Part shown: one piece after another, positions 15,244 to 17,067 of the stretch
Layout of the letters: every line of letters starts with the position of its first letter
Numbering within the stretch: position 1 is the first letter of the stretch
NCBI GenBank assembly: GCA_025966435.1
Contig: JAICRQ010000022.1
Coordinates: 1 to 17,067 of the forward strand
DNA length: 17,067 bases
Reading direction: 5' to 3'
Source of the DNA: Anaerolineales bacterium
Lineage (GTDB): Bacteria > Chloroflexota > Anaerolineae > Anaerolineales > Villigracilaceae
Notes under the pieces: generated by a model
Database searches by the model: none
What the model was told of the DNA's origin: nothing
Seen by the model: the letters and a program-made list of their open reading frames with translations, nothing else
Program-made: the position numbers and the translations under genes

Positions 15244-15592
15244 CTCTGCTTCGTTCGATCTCCACTCCGACCGATTTGGCAAACCGCACGGCGCCCGGCT
15301 TCTCCACGCGAAGGATCACTCTCTGAACCGCTTTATCTTCCAGGCACAGCTTCGCCAGATCATTCGCCAACGCCTCGACGGTGAGCCGCTCTGCGCTTTC
15401 GGCGTGCGCCTGAAGGCGCTTGCTCATCGTGCTGTAATTGACGCAGTCTACGATACTGTCTGTTTCTCCGGCGCGACGCGTATCCGTAAATAAAGTAACG
15501 TTGATCAAAATATCCTGCGCACGTTTGCGCTCCCAGTCATTGACGCCGATAATTCCCCGCACAAGCAAATCCTTGATGATGACCTTATCCAT
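15236..15592 (-). CDS. folB: Dihydroneopterin aldolase (FolB; FolX-type epimerase not excluded)
   Basis: A 118-residue T-fold enzyme that converts 7,8-dihydroneopterin to 6-hydroxymethyl-dihydropterin and glycolaldehyde. The frame extends to 15640, but the ATG at 15592 (minus strand) has AAAGGA 9 bases upstream and gives the normal start MDKVIIKDLLVRGIIGV. Conserved residues are E21 in GVNDWERK, Y52 in CVNYSTMS, and the active-site Lys K97 in RVEKPGA. Length agrees with the family. It overlaps folK by 8 bases, which favours FolB over FolX. The paralogue FolX epimerises dihydroneopterin triphosphate in tetrahydromonapterin synthesis and is hard to tell apart by sequence; the nearby aromatic hydroxylase keeps that option open. 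The leader between it and the upstream reductase remnant is 65 bp. Confidence 0.9.
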   Translation of the reverse strand: MDKVIIKDLLVRGIIGVNDWERKRAQDILINVTLFTDTRRAGETDSIVDCVNYSTMSKRLQAHAESAERLTVEALANDLAKLCLEDKAVQRVILRVEKPGAVRFAKSVGVEIERSRDE

Positions 15593-15657
15593 AGTTGAGT
15601 GTCCTTTGGTTTTGCGTGTAGGCACGCATGCTATCTCCACAAATTGTATATAAAGAC

Positions 15658-15967
15658 TTATACCAGATGTCTACCGCCATCCACGTGAAGGATCTCGCCG
15701 GTAATGTACGCGGGACAAGTAAGAGCCCAGAGCAATGCCTGCTCAACTTCCAGTTCCTCGGCCCAGCGCCCGGAAGGGATGTTTTTGGTAATATCCGGTT
15801 TGGCTTTGCCGTCGGAAGGGGGCAGGATCGCTCCCAATGCCAGCCCATTGACTGTGACTTTCGGTGCGAGCGTGACCGCCAGCGACTGGGTCATAGCAGC
15901 TTTGCTGATCGTGTACGGGAAGTGAGCCAGTGACCAGTATCGTTTTACCTTTTAATAATTCGCTCAT
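15658..15967 (-). pseudogene. Short-chain dehydrogenase/reductase with internal deletion, FolM/pteridine-reductase-like
   Basis: The minus strand starts like a short-chain reductase: MSELLKGKTILVTG (ATG at 15967), the first strand and Thr-Gly of the NADPH-binding site. Directly afterwards, in another frame, comes AHFPYTISKAAMTQSL, which is the active-site helix with Y (15915-15913) and K (15903-15901) of the YxxxK motif. The rest of the C-terminal half follows undamaged to DGGRHLV and a TAA at 15658-15660. Thus roughly 120-135 residues, including the GxxxGxG loop, the NAG segment and the catalytic Ser, are missing, and the join near 15922-15929 is out of frame by one. The C-terminal half, with VNGLALGAILPP and the DGGRHLV ending, is reminiscent of FolM and pteridine reductases. 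The remaining parts look well preserved, so the loss is recent, or is an assembly or sequencing error. Confidence 0.83.
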
Positions 15968-15976
15968 CGTACAAGG

Positions 15977-16006
15977 ATTTTATCATCCGGTGTGTAACCA
16001 AGACAA
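15977..16006 (-). promoter_or_regulatory. Predicted minus-strand promoter for the reductase-folB-folK genes
   Basis: Read on the minus strand, TTGTCT (16006-16001), 18 bp, then TAAAAT (15982-15977) with TGA just before the -10. The start would fall near 15970, only about 3 bases before the ATG at 15967, and no Shine-Dalgarno is seen there, so the message may be leaderless or nearly so. Confidence 0.45.
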
Positions 16007-16018
16007 TGCCACGACTTC

Positions 16019-16047
16019 TTGACTCGGCTTTTTGGGAGTGATAATAT
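16019..16047 (+). promoter_or_regulatory. Strong predicted promoter for the aromatic hydroxylase
   Basis: TTGACT (16019-16024), 17 bp, TAATAT (16042-16047), with TG one base before the -10 (16039-16040). It is divergent from and close to the minus-strand promoter. The leader of about 65 nt contains a 7-bp inverted repeat, AGAATGA (16064-16070) and TCATTCT (16094-16100). Confidence 0.65.
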
Positions 16048-16117
16048 CTTTTTGGTAACGTTAAGAATGATAGAATGTTTTGTGTCTTGAAAGTCATTCT
16101 CAGGAAAGGATTAGAGT

Positions 16118-17067
16118 ATGACCACAAACCAAAAACCAATATATACAGGGGATATTGCTGAACAGCAGATTGATCCATCTTTAGAATATTCCGCTGAAAG
16201 CCAGGAGATCGATTTTACAAGCGAACAGCACGCCATCTGGGCGGACTTGTTCGCGGGCGTGAATCAGCCTTATCTCATGGAGCATATCTGTCAGGAGTTC
16301 AAGGATGGACTGAGGCAGCTCGCGCTGGACCCGCATCATATTCCCACCGTTGCCCATCTCAACGACCACATTACACCTCACACTGGCTGGCGCATCGAGC
16401 GTACGGTTGTGCGTTATACACTGGCAGATGACTGGTATAAAAAGTTCGCGCAGCGCATATTCCTGATCACAGACTATCTGCGGTCCCGTGACCAGCTGGA
16501 GTTTACGCCGGAGCCAGATATGTTCCACGACATCTTCGGACACCTGCCGTACCTGACTATGGAGTTTTACGCACGCATCGAAGATAAGTTTGCGCCTGCC
16601 TACATGAAAGCGACCCAGGACGAGAGGGAAGTGATCAAGCGCCTTGCCTGGTACAGCACGGAGTTCGGGCTCGTGATGGAGGGCAATCGTTTTAAGATCT
16701 TCGGCGCGGGGATCATTTCCGGGCGCGCCGAGCTGGCGAATGCAATCATGGAGTTTTACCGGCTCGCGCGCGACACTGTGCTCGATTACACCGGAAACGT
16801 ATTTGCACAGCTCAACGAGCATTTCCTTTCGCGAAAGAATGATCTCTTCCGCATTATTGATGGCGTGAATGAACTTCACCGGCGTGGACAGATGTCATCG
16901 CAGGACGATGGCTGGAATGTTGTCCATTCCCTGTTTGAAACCCTCGGAATTGAACGCCAGGGATACTTCGGTGGAGACGTCATCCTGGCGCCATTCGATA
17001 TCGCTACCATCGCGCATATCCCCAAGACAGTTTATGCGTTCAACCCAATCTTCTTCGTCTGTGAATC
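16118..17067 (+). CDS. phhA: Pterin-dependent aromatic amino acid hydroxylase, probably phenylalanine 4-monooxygenase (3' partial)
   Basis: The frame runs from ATG 16118 to the window edge without a stop, giving 316 residues. GGAAAGG at 16103-16109 serves as ribosome site. The iron site is complete: H137 and H142 in TPEPDMFHDIFGHLPYL, and E182 in WYSTEFGL. The 40-residue spacing from the second His to Glu equals that of human phenylalanine hydroxylase (H290 to E330). Asp after the first His (HDIFGH) is the bacterial form. An N-terminal extension of about 35 residues precedes the domain. The enzyme would turn phenylalanine into tyrosine using oxygen and a tetrahydropterin; Tyr or Trp as substrate cannot be excluded. 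The last visible segment, VYAFNPIFFVCES, looks like the C-terminal region of bacterial members, so probably little is missing. It is divergent from the reductase-folB-folK genes, consistent with a pterin supply role. Confidence 0.93.
   Translation, partial: MTTNQKPIYTGDIAEQQIDPSLEYSAESQEIDFTSEQHAIWADLFAGVNQPYLMEHICQEFKDGLRQLALDPHHIPTVAHLNDHITPHTGWRIERTVVRYTLADDWYKKFAQRIFLITDYLRSRDQLEFTPEPDMFHDIFGHLPYLTMEFYARIEDKFAPAYMKATQDEREVIKRLAWYSTEFGLVMEGNRFKIFGAGIISGRAELANAIMEFYRLARDTVLDYTGNVFAQLNEHFLSRKNDLFRIIDGVNELHRRGQMSSQDDGWNVVHSLFETLGIERQGYFGGDVILAPFDIATIAHIPKTVYAFNPIFFVCE

Noticed and set aside
15244..15282. Upstream extension of folK.
   Set aside because: It would overlap folB by more than 40 bases; the ATG at 15243 gives the normal HPPK N-terminus.
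15593..15640. Upstream extension of folB.
   Set aside because: It covers the AAAGGA ribosome site and adds residues not found in the family.
16181..16879. Open frame of 232 codons on the minus strand.
   Set aside because: It lies entirely antisense to the aromatic hydroxylase, whose iron-binding motifs are complete; its own protein has no recognisable fold and looks like a mirror of the coding strand.

Overview
This 17 kb window looks like chromosomal DNA of a Chloroflexota bacterium, probably Anaerolineae-like. That placement is an inference. It rests on a compact Tad/Flp pilus cluster with no secretin, a DegS/DegU-type two-component pair, a run of GT-C membrane glycosyltransferases and a moderate GC content. 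No rRNA, tRNA, CRISPR array, insertion sequence or phage gene was seen. No stretch over 300 bases lacks a gene.

Layout. (1) Bases 1-4669, plus strand: the end of a GNAT acetyltransferase, then three multi-spanning GT-C-type membrane proteins joined by a 3-bp gap, a 4-bp ATGA overlap and a 38-bp overlap, so they are probably one operon for envelope glycans or lipid-linked sugars. (2) 4670-6499: a good extended -10 promoter drives a NarL/DegU-type response regulator and a soluble DegS-like histidine kinase. (3) 6500-12696: the Tad/Flp pilus locus. A 49-residue Flp pilin gene has its own promoter and a strong intrinsic terminator. It is followed by cpaB, cpaE/tadZ, cpaF/tadA, tadB and tadC. (4) 12722-14073: comF-family gene and long-form hibernation factor hpf. 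(5) 14074-17067: a pterin region with folE on plus, and on minus folK, folB and a short-chain reductase that lost its middle by internal deletion. Divergent from these is an aromatic amino acid (phenylalanine) hydroxylase that runs off the right edge.

How the genes fit together. The pilin, made from its own short transcript, would be processed by a peptidase encoded elsewhere and polymerised by the TadA ATPase on the TadB/TadC platform, with CpaE/TadZ positioning the machine and CpaB as an accessory envelope protein. DegS/DegU-like signalling next door and comF 25 bp downstream of tadC suggest a regulated surface or DNA-uptake programme, though this is inference. In the pterin region, FolE makes dihydroneopterin triphosphate, FolB and FolK lead to folate, and the broken reductase resembles FolM/pteridine reductases, which make the tetrahydropterin cofactor used by phenylalanine hydroxylase. 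The damaged reductase is the most striking anomaly. The shared-promoter architecture, the hpf-folE terminator and the intact receiver domain on CpaE are also worth a second look.
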